Assembly: GCF_904846695.1 (NCBI RefSeq)
Contig: NZ_CAJHBR010000005.1
Span: 102,990-166,989 of the forward strand
DNA length: 64,000 bases
From: Psychrobacter urativorans
GTDB lineage: Bacteria; Pseudomonadota; Gammaproteobacteria; Pseudomonadales; Moraxellaceae
Direction of reading: 5' to 3'
This document shows, in pieces, positions 37,308 to 45,548 of this stretch (its first letter is position 1; each line of letters opens with the position of its first letter). Made by a program: the position numbers and the translations under genes. The notes beneath the pieces are model-generated. The model was not told where the DNA came from and made no database searches. It saw nothing but the letters and a program-made list of their open reading frames with translations.

Positions 37308-38255
37308 TTATTGAGCGCTTGGTCTATTTACAGCATCACTGTTGCTGCCATTACTGCCATTACTGCCATTACTGCCATTACTGCCATTACTGCCATTGTT
37401 ATCGTTGTTGTCATTGCTGCCGTTATTACTATTATTGTTATTGTTACTGCCATTGCCATTGCTAACATCATCGCTCTTGGCTTTGCTAGTATTAGGCGCT
37501 GGCTGTGCTGCTAAAGCAAATTGCCAAGTGATAGGCAGCTGTTGGTAAGTAAAACTGAGACTAACCCCTCTAGGCAGTAGCCGTACTTTAGGCTTATTAG
37601 ACGTGTTATTTGCTTGGCCTAAGCTATTATTGCCATTGGGGCTATTTCGACTGTCGGCATCCGGAAACTTGGACACTGGCTCTGGTAAATACGCTTGCCA
37701 GCTTACCTCTGTCACCCCTTCTAGCAAGACGCTATCTAGGCCAATGCTTTCTTTTTCATTATTAGTGTATTGCCGACGTATCAAACGCTGGTCACTGAGC
37801 AGATACTCAACACGCTGGATGCTAGGGCTAGTTTGATAGCGTGGGTCGGGATCAGCATAACGCATAAAGCTAACCTGCTCATTGCTCAAGCTCATAAATG
37901 GCTCAGGCATAGCGGCAGCCTGTTCATCAGCTGCTGGATTATCGTTGTTAGTGTCATTAGCGTTGTTGTTGCTATTATTGTTATTGTTATTGTTATTGTT
38001 ATTAGCGTTATTAGCGTTACTAGCAACCTGACTGTTTTGGCTACTAGCCGCTTGATAAGCGATGACTTGACCCATATCCTGCTGTAACTGTAGATAAGCG
38101 TACTGCAGTACTGCTAGATTGTCAGCTTGTAGCTGGGCACGCTCGCGAGCCCGGTTAACGCTGTCGAATACTTGCCAGCCAGAAATGGCAAGCGCTGCGA
38201 ATATCACCATCGCCACCATCAGCTCCAATAGCGTAAAGCCTCGCTGCTGTCTCAC
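37308..38255 (-). CDS. gspJ: type II secretion minor pseudopilin GspJ with Asn and Gly-Ser-Asn tracts
   Basis: A 315-residue pseudopilin. Leader MRQQRG then FTLLELMVAMVIFAALAISG with Glu at +5. The core (QRVEYLLSDQRLIRRQY, VRLLPRGVSLSFTYQ) is GspJ. Two additions are unusual: an Asn-rich stretch around residues 78-106 and a C-terminal tail of about 45 residues rich in Asn, Gly and Ser with repeated GSN triplets. These make it roughly 100 residues longer than typical GspJ. It overlaps gspI by four bases (ATGA), showing tight coupling. Confidence 0.92.
   Translation of the reverse strand: MRQQRGFTLLELMVAMVIFAALAISGWQVFDSVNRARERAQLQADNLAVLQYAYLQLQQDMGQVIAYQAASSQNSQVASNANNANNNNNNNNNNSNNNANDTNNDNPAADEQAAAMPEPFMSLSNEQVSFMRYADPDPRYQTSPSIQRVEYLLSDQRLIRRQYTNNEKESIGLDSVLLEGVTEVSWQAYLPEPVSKFPDADSRNSPNGNNSLGQANNTSNKPKVRLLPRGVSLSFTYQQLPITWQFALAAQPAPNTSKAKSDDVSNGNGSNNNNNSNNGSNDNNDNNGSNGSNGSNGSNGSNGSNSDAVNRPSAQ
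37342..37395. repeat. six 9-bp units inside gspJ
   Basis: TTACTGCCA repeats five times after a variant TTGCTGCCA, encoding (minus strand) tandem Gly-Ser-Asn. The unit is a multiple of three, so length changes keep the frame. A second low-complexity tract (TTATTG-type hexamers, about 37960-38020) encodes the internal poly-Asn. Confidence 0.9.
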
Positions 38256-38677
38256 GATTGACCCCGCCGTTGCTTATTACCAGTAGTATTAGTATTAGTA
38301 TCGCTCATTAACACATCGATATCGGTCACGGGGGCACGCGTTTGTCCATCTACTATAGGCGCAATGCTGATATTGATCGCTGTTAAGCCAGGAGCCAAAG
38401 CTGCATTAGTAGTCATCGCCACTTGCCACTCACGCCCTTGCGAAGAGATAGTTTGGGTACTATTAGCCGTCAATACTGTCTGCTGTATTCGTAAGTCGGC
38501 AGCTACATTTTGTGCCACAAAGTGCGCTAAGGTCCGAGTACGCAGGGTATCGACTGAATTTAGATAAGCGCTACTGGCACGGCTAGCGGCTACCGCAACC
38601 ACCGCTAAGATAGCCAGCGCTACCATCACTTCTATTAAAGTAAAGCCGCTTTGAGACTTAGATAAAGAATGCCTCAT
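38252..38677 (-). CDS. gspI: type II secretion minor pseudopilin GspI
   Basis: A 141-residue pseudopilin: leader MRHSLSKSQSG, then FTLIEVMVALAILAVVAVAA with Glu at +5 and the conserved ASRASSAYLN. GspI starts assembly of the GspI-J-K tip. It directly abuts gspH upstream and overlaps gspJ by four bases. Confidence 0.93.
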   Translation of the reverse strand: MRHSLSKSQSGFTLIEVMVALAILAVVAVAASRASSAYLNSVDTLRTRTLAHFVAQNVAADLRIQQTVLTANSTQTISSQGREWQVAMTTNAALAPGLTAINISIAPIVDGQTRAPVTDIDVLMSDTNTNTTGNKQRRGQS

Positions 38678-39538
38678 CTATAACGACTCCTGTCCAACGC
38701 TCATGCTGCCATCAGGTAAAATAGTGATTACCTCACCTACTAAGCGCGAATCATGACGCACCTCTATAGTGACAGGGGTTGCCTGTCCGGTACCAAACCA
38801 TAAAACTTGCGGTACAGTTTGACCCGTAAACCACGGCTGCAACACTCGCCCTTCCTCCTCATTGCTATCAGCGCTATCTAAACTGGCAATGCTTAAACTG
38901 ACCCCAACAGGCATAGTTGGCAAGCTCACCTCTGGCTCAACTGTCCAGCTCGGTGTTGGGGATTGCTCATTACCGGAGGCGGATAACCCTGAAATATCTG
39001 CTGAGAGCTCCATCGAGTTTTTGCCGCTGTCAGCAGTAGAGTTAGCCGCTTGCTGATAGCTTAGATAAGGATTGGATAAGGTGACAATAACGGGGGTGAC
39101 TTGGCCTTGCTTATCCGCTTGTAGGATTAATCCCATCGGTTGCATACGCTCGGCAGACAGTAGCCGTACGTAGCTTAGCGAATCAGTGAGGTGCTCATAA
39201 AAAGCACGGTTTTTTCGTGAGTCGCTGCTGCCAACGGATAGACTCATCATGCCTGCAAATATCGATAGGATAACGACAACTACCATAATCTCGACTAAGG
39301 TAAAGCCTACTTGTGAGCGTGACAATGTTGGCTGTCGCCTAGTTAGTAGCACAGAATGGCTTATCGATAGTTGATTGGTAGCGGAAGGGTTGACTGCGAT
39401 AGGATTATTTGATGAGTAATGGCTGAGCAGAGGGGTCAATAGTTTGCGCTTTAATAGATGAATTAGTAGTGATAAACAGCGTAAGCATAAAAAATAGGTG
39501 ACCACCAAACGAGGTATAATCTTGCGAGTAACCAGCAT
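38678..39538 (-). CDS. gspH: type II secretion minor pseudopilin GspH
   Basis: A pseudopilin with the processing site RSQVG|FTLVEIMVVVVILSIF (Glu at +5) and a GspH-type C-terminal domain (VLQPWFTGQ, GEVITILPDGSMSVG). From the ATG at 39538 (286 residues, AGGTG four bases upstream) the leader would be about 79 residues, far too long for prepilin peptidase substrates. A GTG at 39352 would give a normal 16-residue leader and a 225-residue protein; I favour it biologically although its ribosome site is weak. First gene of the H-I-J-K unit. Confidence 0.88.
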   Translation of the reverse strand: MLVTRKIIPRLVVTYFLCLRCLSLLIHLLKRKLLTPLLSHYSSNNPIAVNPSATNQLSISHSVLLTRRQPTLSRSQVGFTLVEIMVVVVILSIFAGMMSLSVGSSDSRKNRAFYEHLTDSLSYVRLLSAERMQPMGLILQADKQGQVTPVIVTLSNPYLSYQQAANSTADSGKNSMELSADISGLSASGNEQSPTPSWTVEPEVSLPTMPVGVSLSIASLDSADSNEEEGRVLQPWFTGQTVPQVLWFGTGQATPVTIEVRHDSRLVGEVITILPDGSMSVGQESL

Positions 39539-39592
39539 GGCGCACCTATTATAAAGAAGTGTTATAGCAGCGAATCGTACAAGTTTAACTTT

Positions 39593-40282
39593 TTAATAAG
39601 TAGTATTGCGATGTTCTTCTGATTCAGTATCAATCTGTTCGACCAGCTCTTGCATATCCTCATCCAGTGCACTCTCATCAATATCTTTACTTAGGTAATG
39701 ACCTGGTAAGTCCAACATCTGCTGAATCAGAGCATAGCGTAGCGTCTCACGACACCCTAAGTAGCGCTGATAAAAGCTAGAATTCAATAAGCCAGCACCG
39801 CCTTGACCCATCGCCCAAATAGAGGATAGATAATCTCTGGTACTCATACTACTGTGCTTATCTTTTAGATGAGCGCTGATGATATCGATCAAACGTTTCA
39901 TACGCTGACGACGGATATCGTAAAGCTCACCAAACAGACGGTTAAGACCAGTCGAAGAGGCGGCTAAACGTTCCTCTATCTGATTGAGCAACATGGCTTT
40001 TTGTGGATTGAGTAGCTGCTGAAAAATCATTCTAGCCACCCCTGCCGAAGGGCAGTCATCGATAAGATTAATCACAAACAGTTGTTCTTCATAGCGAATA
40101 ATAATACGTAAGTACAATTCGTCTTTACTAGAGAAATGCTTATACAAAGTACCTTTAGCTAAATCTAGCTGATCCGCCAAACTGTCGAGAGTGATATCAC
40201 CATTACCAGATTCTAATAATAACTGCTCAGCCATGGCTAAGATGCTTTCTTCGCGTACTTTGAACTGGTGCTGACGACTCAT
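39593..40282 (-). CDS. TetR-family transcriptional regulator
   Basis: A 229-residue TetR protein with HTH at about 10-54 (ITLDSLADQLDLAKGTLYKHFSSKDELYLR). The C-terminal domain is helical with an acidic tail. Target genes are not evident: neighbours are gsp genes downstream and tatD upstream. Inverted repeats just upstream (40338-40375) suggest autoregulation. Ribosome site TAGGAGAAGTT precedes the ATG. Confidence 0.88.
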   Translation of the reverse strand: MSRQHQFKVREESILAMAEQLLLESGNGDITLDSLADQLDLAKGTLYKHFSSKDELYLRIIIRYEEQLFVINLIDDCPSAGVARMIFQQLLNPQKAMLLNQIEERLAASSTGLNRLFGELYDIRRQRMKRLIDIISAHLKDKHSSMSTRDYLSSIWAMGQGGAGLLNSSFYQRYLGCRETLRYALIQQMLDLPGHYLSKDIDESALDEDMQELVEQIDTESEEHRNTTY

Positions 40283-40337
40283 AACTTCTCCTAAGACCCA
40301 ATAAGGTTAAACACACAATCTTAACTGCCTAATAATA

Positions 40338-40375
40338 AGCACGAATTTTCCCTATTGTGCTTACTACTACGTAAG
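40338..40375. promoter_or_regulatory. inverted repeats upstream of the TetR gene
   Basis: TAAGCAC (from 40337) pairs with GTGCTTA (40358-40364) across 14 bases, overlapping CTTAC-TACTAC-GTAAG at 40360-40375. A further GTGCTTAC half-site occurs near 40383. Spacing fits a TetR dimer operator; binding by the adjacent regulator is inferred. Confidence 0.4.
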
Positions 40376-40534
40376 TTTGAATGTGCTTACATTTGTTAAT
40401 AAATTTTATTAATTAAGGGTTTTTAATGGGTAGATCATCACACTTATGGCCACTATTTTTGACCACTTAATGTACCGTCTATATCCACAATTACCCTGTT
40501 TAACAAATGACTGACTGGTCATAGCATAACGATT

Positions 40535-41323
40535 TTAATGATACTGCGCTAGTAAATTTACAAAGTTTTTTGCAGTCAACTCTCCGACCTCATCGCTGCT
40601 ACAGCCGTACATATCAGCTAAGTAACTGGCGACATACGGTACGTAAGCTGGCTCATTGGGACGGCCACGTTTAGGTACTGGCGCTAAATAAGGGCTGTCG
40701 GTCTCGATAAGCAAACGATCTCTAGGCATTTTTCTGGCAGCGTCTTGAATCATTTGTGCACTCTTAAAGCTTACAATACCTGAAAACGAGATATAAAACC
40801 CTAAGTCCAAAGCACGTTTAGCAGTATCCCAATCCTCAGTGAAGCAGTGAATAATGCCATGCTCAGCGCCCTCACTTTTTAGGATATCGATAGTGTCGTC
40901 TTTAGCATCACGCATATGGATGATAAGCGGCTTTTTGAGGTGCTGACTTGCCTGAATGTGACGAGCTAGACTAGCTTGCTGCGCTAGCTTATTTTCAGTT
41001 GACCAGTAATAATCCAGCCCCGTCTCACCTATTGCCCAAACTTGATCGCCACTAGCAGTCTCGATCAGCCGCTCAACTGTAGCAGACTGCAATACAGCAA
41101 TATCCTCACAAGGATGAATACCAACACTCATCCCTAAGTTCAGTGTGTCGTCGCTATAAGTATTAACGATATTGGCAATTTCATCATACTCAGCAAAGTC
41201 GCACATGACTGCCATCGCACGGGTGACGTTGGCCTCCTTCATAGCGGCAATCGCTCCGGACAATTGACCGTCATATTTCTCTAGATTAAGACGATTAAGA
41301 TGGCAATGGCTATCAGTAAACAT
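40535..41323 (-). CDS. TatD-family deoxyribonuclease/hydrolase
   Basis: A metal-dependent hydrolase of the TatD family (TIM barrel). Seen: metal site TDSHCHLNRL at the start, AIGETGLDYYW, HMRDAKDD, GIIHCFTEDW and ETDSPYLAPVPKRG. I chose ATG 41323 (262 residues) because GAGAG lies upstream and the protein then begins with the conserved FTDSHCH; a frame start at 41347 adds eight residues. Family members act as 3'-5' exonucleases in DNA or RNA quality control. Confidence 0.92.
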   Translation of the reverse strand: MFTDSHCHLNRLNLEKYDGQLSGAIAAMKEANVTRAMAVMCDFAEYDEIANIVNTYSDDTLNLGMSVGIHPCEDIAVLQSATVERLIETASGDQVWAIGETGLDYYWSTENKLAQQASLARHIQASQHLKKPLIIHMRDAKDDTIDILKSEGAEHGIIHCFTEDWDTAKRALDLGFYISFSGIVSFKSAQMIQDAARKMPRDRLLIETDSPYLAPVPKRGRPNEPAYVPYVASYLADMYGCSSDEVGELTAKNFVNLLAQYH

Positions 41324-41548
41324 AGATACTCTCGTTATATTGGTCATGCTATATAAATTTAAATTTGCTAGGGCAAATGTATTGGAAATCTTTACAAGCT
41401 ATAAATGTGTTTAAGTTATAAATTAAAAATGTCGTTAAGTTATGACTATTGCCTTAGTAAAGCGATTTTTCAATAGCGCTGTAACACTAGCCAATCGACT
41501 AGGTTAAATAAGTGCTGATTACTAGCATCAAGGTTAGTATTGTCGCCG

Positions 41549-41586
41549 CAATGCAACAATGCAACAATGCAACAATGCAACAATGC
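41549..41586. repeat. tandem repeat of 8-bp unit AACAATGC
   Basis: Four full copies (41555-41586) preceded by a partial CAATGC. It lies in the 300-base gap between tatD and trmO, just after the trmO stop. A second intergenic octamer array lies at 36051-36106, with unrelated sequence. Confidence 0.88.
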
Positions 41587-41623
41587 TTCGACGTTAGTAA
41601 CCTGCACGCTTTAAAGCTATGAT

Positions 41624-42478
41624 CTAGTAGACTTTTATGACTGAATTAATCAGTAAGGTACCCAATTCTATTTGTGTAAAGCTAATATCAACGGCTTTAT
41701 AACGCATAACAAAGCTACTATTTAGCTCCTCACGACGATAAGCAGGCCGCGGATCTTGCGCTATCAAGGCTGTTATTAATACTTTATCAGCTGCTATTAA
41801 TTGCTGCTGTAAGCTATAAACCTTAGCCGCCACTGTTTCATCTTCCCAATCTATCGGCTCTATATCAATAAGCGCTTCGAACTGCTGCTCCGCTAGCTCA
41901 GACATCGTCACTATCAATGATTCAGGAGCGCTTGGAGCAAAGCCACTAGCAGCGTCACTATAGGCATCGCTATAACTAACATAAGGCTTGATATCGATGA
42001 TCGGAGTACCGTCGATCATATCAGCGCCACTAATCAATAATAACACCCTACCCTCAAGCACTTCGATAGCCTCAAGCTTGACTACTGATAATCCTAAACC
42101 TGACGGACGATACATACTGCGACTGGCAAATACGCCAAGCTTTTTGTTGCCACCGAGTCTAGGAGGTCTTACTTGAGGTCGAAAGGCAGGTTTATCCGCA
42201 GCAGGCGCCGCTTTAGTTTGCTGGTCTTTCTCAGAGTTATGGACACTTTTTTTATTGATATAATTATGATGAAACTGCCAACTGAGCCAAATATGGCTAA
42301 ATGCCTCTAAGCCTGCAAAAGCTGCTGGATTAGCATAAGGGGTGAGCATCTCAATGACACTAAGCAAGGCTACTAAATTAGGCTGACGCGGGGCACCGAA
42401 CTTCTGCGATAGCGGCGCACGGTGATAGCCTATAATCGGCGCTACATGAGTTAATTGCTGTTCATCAATACATTTCAT
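41624..42478 (-). CDS. trmO: tRNA (N6-threonylcarbamoyladenosine(37)-N6)-methyltransferase TrmO
   Basis: A 284-residue TrmO (TsaA/YaeB) protein that adds a methyl group to t6A37 in certain tRNAs. Seen: PIIGYHRAPLSQKFGAPRQP (14-33), LEAFSHIWLSWQFH, FASRSMYRPSGLGLSVVKL and IDIKPYVSYSDA, all in family order. An insert of about 30 residues rich in Lys, Ser and Ala after FHHNYI is unusual. The C-terminal domain ends with RREELNSSFVMRYKAVDI. Start ATG directly precedes the conserved region. Confidence 0.92.
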   Translation of the reverse strand: MKCIDEQQLTHVAPIIGYHRAPLSQKFGAPRQPNLVALLSVIEMLTPYANPAAFAGLEAFSHIWLSWQFHHNYINKKSVHNSEKDQQTKAAPAADKPAFRPQVRPPRLGGNKKLGVFASRSMYRPSGLGLSVVKLEAIEVLEGRVLLLISGADMIDGTPIIDIKPYVSYSDAYSDAASGFAPSAPESLIVTMSELAEQQFEALIDIEPIDWEDETVAAKVYSLQQQLIAADKVLITALIAQDPRPAYRREELNSSFVMRYKAVDISFTQIELGTLLINSVIKVY

Positions 42479-42857
42479 CTACAAAAGCCTTGCTGCTTAG
42501 CCATAAAAAATCCTCGGATGTCAGAGAAAACAGTCTATTAAAAGGTTATAAAACCTAAGCAATCGATACCAACTAAGCCAGCATAGATAATTATCTACTA
42601 ACGTTATTCTATTTTATCATGCTAGCGCTAGCTGGTTAGGCGGATTTTTACTTTAAAGTTTGTTATCATAGCCAAGATTATATATTGAGAATAACTTGCA
42701 TCTATATAATTGGCTATACAGATAGTTTTTAGCCAATCTTTGACTGGTTATAATGCCATTTTTTTGATTAAATATTTAAAAAAAATAGCTTTTTATAGCT
42801 AGCGTTATAATCATTTATAATACTATTTTTATAAAAATAAACAGTAACGAGGACTTT
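42479..42857. other. divergent promoter region of trmO and fpr
   Basis: 379 bases, increasingly A+T-rich towards fpr. It holds no open frame of interest and no clear repeat. ACGAGGACTTT is the fpr ribosome site. Confidence 0.5.
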
Positions 42858-43631
42858 ATGTCAAAATTGCGCACTGAAACGGTTACCGAAGTTCATCATT
42901 GGAATGACTCTCTGTTTAGTATCAAGACTACTCGTGATGATGGCTTGCGCTTTCGAAATGGCGAGTTTGCGATGATCGGTATGATCATTGATGGCAAACC
43001 ACTGTTACGTGCTTATTCAATTGCTAGTCCCAATTACGAAGAGCATTTAGAGTTCTTTTCGATAAAAGTACCTAACGGTCCGCTCACTTCACGCTTGCAA
43101 CACATCAAAGTCGGTGACGAGCTGTTGGTTAGTAAAAAGCCCACAGGGACGTTAGTACTCGATGATCTGTTACCAGGCAAACACTTATATATGCTATCTA
43201 CGGGTACTGGCCTTGCGCCATTCTTGTCTTTAGCTCGTGACCCTGAAGTTTATGAGCGCTTTGAAAAAATCATCTTAGTCCATGCTGTACGTAACGTTGA
43301 TGATTTGGCCTATCGTGAGATGTTCGAAGAGCAGTTACCTAATGATGAACTGTTTGGTGAATGGTACCGCGAAAAATTCATTTACTATCCAACCACCACA
43401 CGTGAAGAGTTCCGCAATACGGGACGCATCACTGACTTAATGGAATCAGGTAAGCTGTTTAGTGACATAGGGCTACCTCCTATTAACAAAGAAGATGACC
43501 GTGTATTGATTTGCGGTAGTATGCCGTTCAATGCTGATGTCGCCAAGATACTAGATGGCTTTGGTCTGACTTTATCGCCACGTATGGGCGTACAAGCCGA
43601 TTATGTTATTGAGCGTGCCTTTGTAGGCTAA
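42858..43631 (+). CDS. fpr: ferredoxin--NADP+ reductase
   Basis: A 257-residue bacterial FNR. Seen: FAD-binding LLRAYSIASPNY (about 50-61), KVPNGPLTSRLQ, the NADP-binding STGTGLAPFLSL, VHAVRN, ICGSMPFN and a C-terminal ADYVIERAFVG, the short tail typical of subclass-I bacterial enzymes. It moves electrons between NADPH and ferredoxin or flavodoxin and is often part of oxidative-stress responses. Monocistronic, followed by tRNA-Leu. Confidence 0.95.
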   Translation: MSKLRTETVTEVHHWNDSLFSIKTTRDDGLRFRNGEFAMIGMIIDGKPLLRAYSIASPNYEEHLEFFSIKVPNGPLTSRLQHIKVGDELLVSKKPTGTLVLDDLLPGKHLYMLSTGTGLAPFLSLARDPEVYERFEKIILVHAVRNVDDLAYREMFEEQLPNDELFGEWYREKFIYYPTTTREEFRNTGRITDLMESGKLFSDIGLPPINKEDDRVLICGSMPFNADVAKILDGFGLTLSPRMGVQADYVIERAFVG

Positions 43632-43713
43632 TCAAAAACTGGCTAAAATATTGTTTTGACAAACCTTTTATACAATAATGCTGTGAAAATCAATAATAGG
43701 TGATAAAAATAGC

Positions 43714-43741
43714 TTGACGGTTAAAAATAGCCTGCTATAAT
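43714..43741 (+). promoter_or_regulatory. sigma-70 promoter of tRNA-Leu
   Basis: TTGACG (43714-43719) and TATAAT (43736-43741) with a 16-base spacer, about 70 bases before the mature tRNA. Confidence 0.75.
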
Positions 43742-43813
43742 ACGCCACCTATACAGTTAACCCTGTAGCCCAATTCAATAATGTTAAGCAGCAACGACAT
43801 TATTACCTAACAC

Positions 43814-43900
43814 GCCGGTGTGATGGAATTGGTAGACATGACGGATTCAAAATCCGTTGCCTTTAAAAGCGTGTCGGTTCAAGTCCGACCACCGGTACCA
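43814..43900 (+). tRNA. tRNA-Leu (anticodon CAA)
   Basis: An 87-base gene. Acceptor stem GCCGGTG/CACCGGT (one G-T), anticodon stem CGGA/TCCG with loop TTCAAAA giving anticodon CAA, a variable arm as in class II tRNAs, T-loop GGTTCAAGTCC and encoded CCA end. A tyrosine integrase gene starts 176 bases downstream, so the 3' end is a probable integration site. Confidence 0.96.
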
Positions 43901-43905
43901 ATACT

Positions 43906-43942
43906 AAAAACCCTTACAGATCATAGTCTGTGAGGGTTTTTT
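43906..43942 (+). terminator. terminator of tRNA-Leu
   Basis: AAAAACCCTTACAGA pairs with TCTGTGAGGGTTTTTT around TCATAG. It starts six bases after the CCA end. Confidence 0.9.
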
Positions 43943-44075
43943 CTTGCCTATAAATTATATCATCCACACAGTATCAAAACCTGTAACAAAATAATTTTGA
44001 TACTATCTTGATACTTTGCCTCCCCTGCCTATTACCGTATGATAGTTCTATTAGAAGATCTATTAAGAGGCCAGT

Positions 44076-45347
44076 ATGAAAGTTAAACTCACTAAGCGAT
44101 TTGTAGACTCTGTTAAGTATGCAATAAATGGTACCGATATTTATATGGATGAAGTATTGACAGGTTTCGCATTAAGAGTAGGCAAGCAATCTAAAAAATA
44201 TACTCTACATAAGCGAATCAACGGTAAGCTTTATAGAGAGGAAGTAGAAGAGACACATTTAATCACTTTGACTGAAGCTCGTGAAAAAGCCAGTACCATG
44301 ATGGTTAATATCAAGAAAGGTTTGCATGTTTATGATGGCTATCAAGCTGGTCCAGTTGAACAACCTCCTTCAAACGCTGACGTGCCTACTTTAAGAGAGG
44401 CGTATGAGTACTTTAAAACTATGAAGCCAAATCTTGCTAGTCGTACTATCGACACATATGATCAGCAAATACTGGGTCGGCTTAGTGATTGGCTTGAGCT
44501 GTCCCTAAACCATATTACCAAAACTATGGTTAGTGAAAAACATAAGGAAATTAGTAAGCATAGTAAAGCACAAGCTAATGCTACTATGAGGGCTCTTCGC
44601 TCAGTTTGGAACTATTGTCAGGATAGTTTTTTAGATGAAAATGAAGAATATATCATCAAAGATCAGCCTATACGTATTCTGAATGCAAAAAAAGACTGGA
44701 ATAAAATCAAACCTAGAACTCGACATGTCGAGGAAGAATACCTTGGTACATACTTCCAAACTCTAATTGAACATAGGGATGGTGGCTCTTTCAAGCAGGC
44801 ACCTTACAGTAATAATGCCCGTGACATACTATTACTGTTCATGTTTACTGGTGTTCGTTTAAATGAAGCCCAAACATTAAGATGGGAGGATGTTGATCTT
44901 GATGCAGGCCGTATTGTATTTAAGGCCACAAAAAACGGTTCTGATTATCACATGCCTACAGGTGACATCCTACAGGCTATTTTAAAAGAGCGTAAAAGAC
45001 TCAGTAGTGGTGAAGAATGGGTGTTCCCAAGTGACTTGAAAAGAAGTAATGATCATGTCAAAGACTTAAGCGGTAGTTACAAAGCTATCTCTGAAAAGGC
45101 TAGCTTGTATATTACACCGCATGATTTGCGCCGTACATTTGGAACAGTGGCTAATAGTTTAAACGTGAACTACCCTGTACTAAAAAGATTACTAAATCAT
45201 CGTGAGGCGAAGTCTAGCGATGATGTGACATTACAATACATTCAAGTATCGCAGCGCCAACTTCGAGATGCTTTAAATGAAATTGAAGCCTTATACTGCA
45301 AACGTATCAACCTGAGTCAGGAGGATGTTATTAAAAAATTATTATAG
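44076..45347 (+). CDS. tyrosine-type site-specific integrase
   Basis: A 423-residue phage/island integrase: N-terminal Arm DNA-binding domain (1-95, TGFALRVGKQSKKYTLHKR), core-binding SAM-like domain (about 105-200), and catalytic domain with Arg in TGVRLNEAQTLRW, HDLRRTFGT, LLNHREAKSSDD and the nucleophile Tyr in TLQYIQ. All catalytic residues are present. It sits just beyond tRNA-Leu, its likely attachment site. I found no second copy of the tRNA 3' end in the window, so the right boundary is either lost, too diverged or outside. Confidence 0.93.
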   Translation: MKVKLTKRFVDSVKYAINGTDIYMDEVLTGFALRVGKQSKKYTLHKRINGKLYREEVEETHLITLTEAREKASTMMVNIKKGLHVYDGYQAGPVEQPPSNADVPTLREAYEYFKTMKPNLASRTIDTYDQQILGRLSDWLELSLNHITKTMVSEKHKEISKHSKAQANATMRALRSVWNYCQDSFLDENEEYIIKDQPIRILNAKKDWNKIKPRTRHVEEEYLGTYFQTLIEHRDGGSFKQAPYSNNARDILLLFMFTGVRLNEAQTLRWEDVDLDAGRIVFKATKNGSDYHMPTGDILQAILKERKRLSSGEEWVFPSDLKRSNDHVKDLSGSYKAISEKASLYITPHDLRRTFGTVANSLNVNYPVLKRLLNHREAKSSDDVTLQYIQVSQRQLRDALNEIEALYCKRINLSQEDVIKKLL

Positions 45348-45548
45348 ATTAAATGATTGAATAAACTGTGTTCTCAGAAAATCTTAGGTATAAAAACCTG
45401 TAAAACTAATAGTATCAGTCTGCTCAGAAGAATATACTTTAAGGTTTTTATTACCTCTAGTTCTATGACTTCAGAATTCCGAAATCGTTGTATGATATAG
45501 CTCTTAATTATTTCTAAGGGTTTATTAAATTGTTAGGTAATATGATAA

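Noticed and set aside
37311..38087. several plus-strand frames rich in Ile/Thr/Ala or Leu/Pro
   Set aside because: Produced by the low-complexity repeats of gspJ read backwards; no start signals.
43881..45347. second attachment site for the tRNA-Leu integrase
   Set aside because: I looked for another copy of the tRNA 3' end (GTTCAAGTCCGACC, ACCGGTACCA) through 64000 and saw none; the island's right end cannot be placed.
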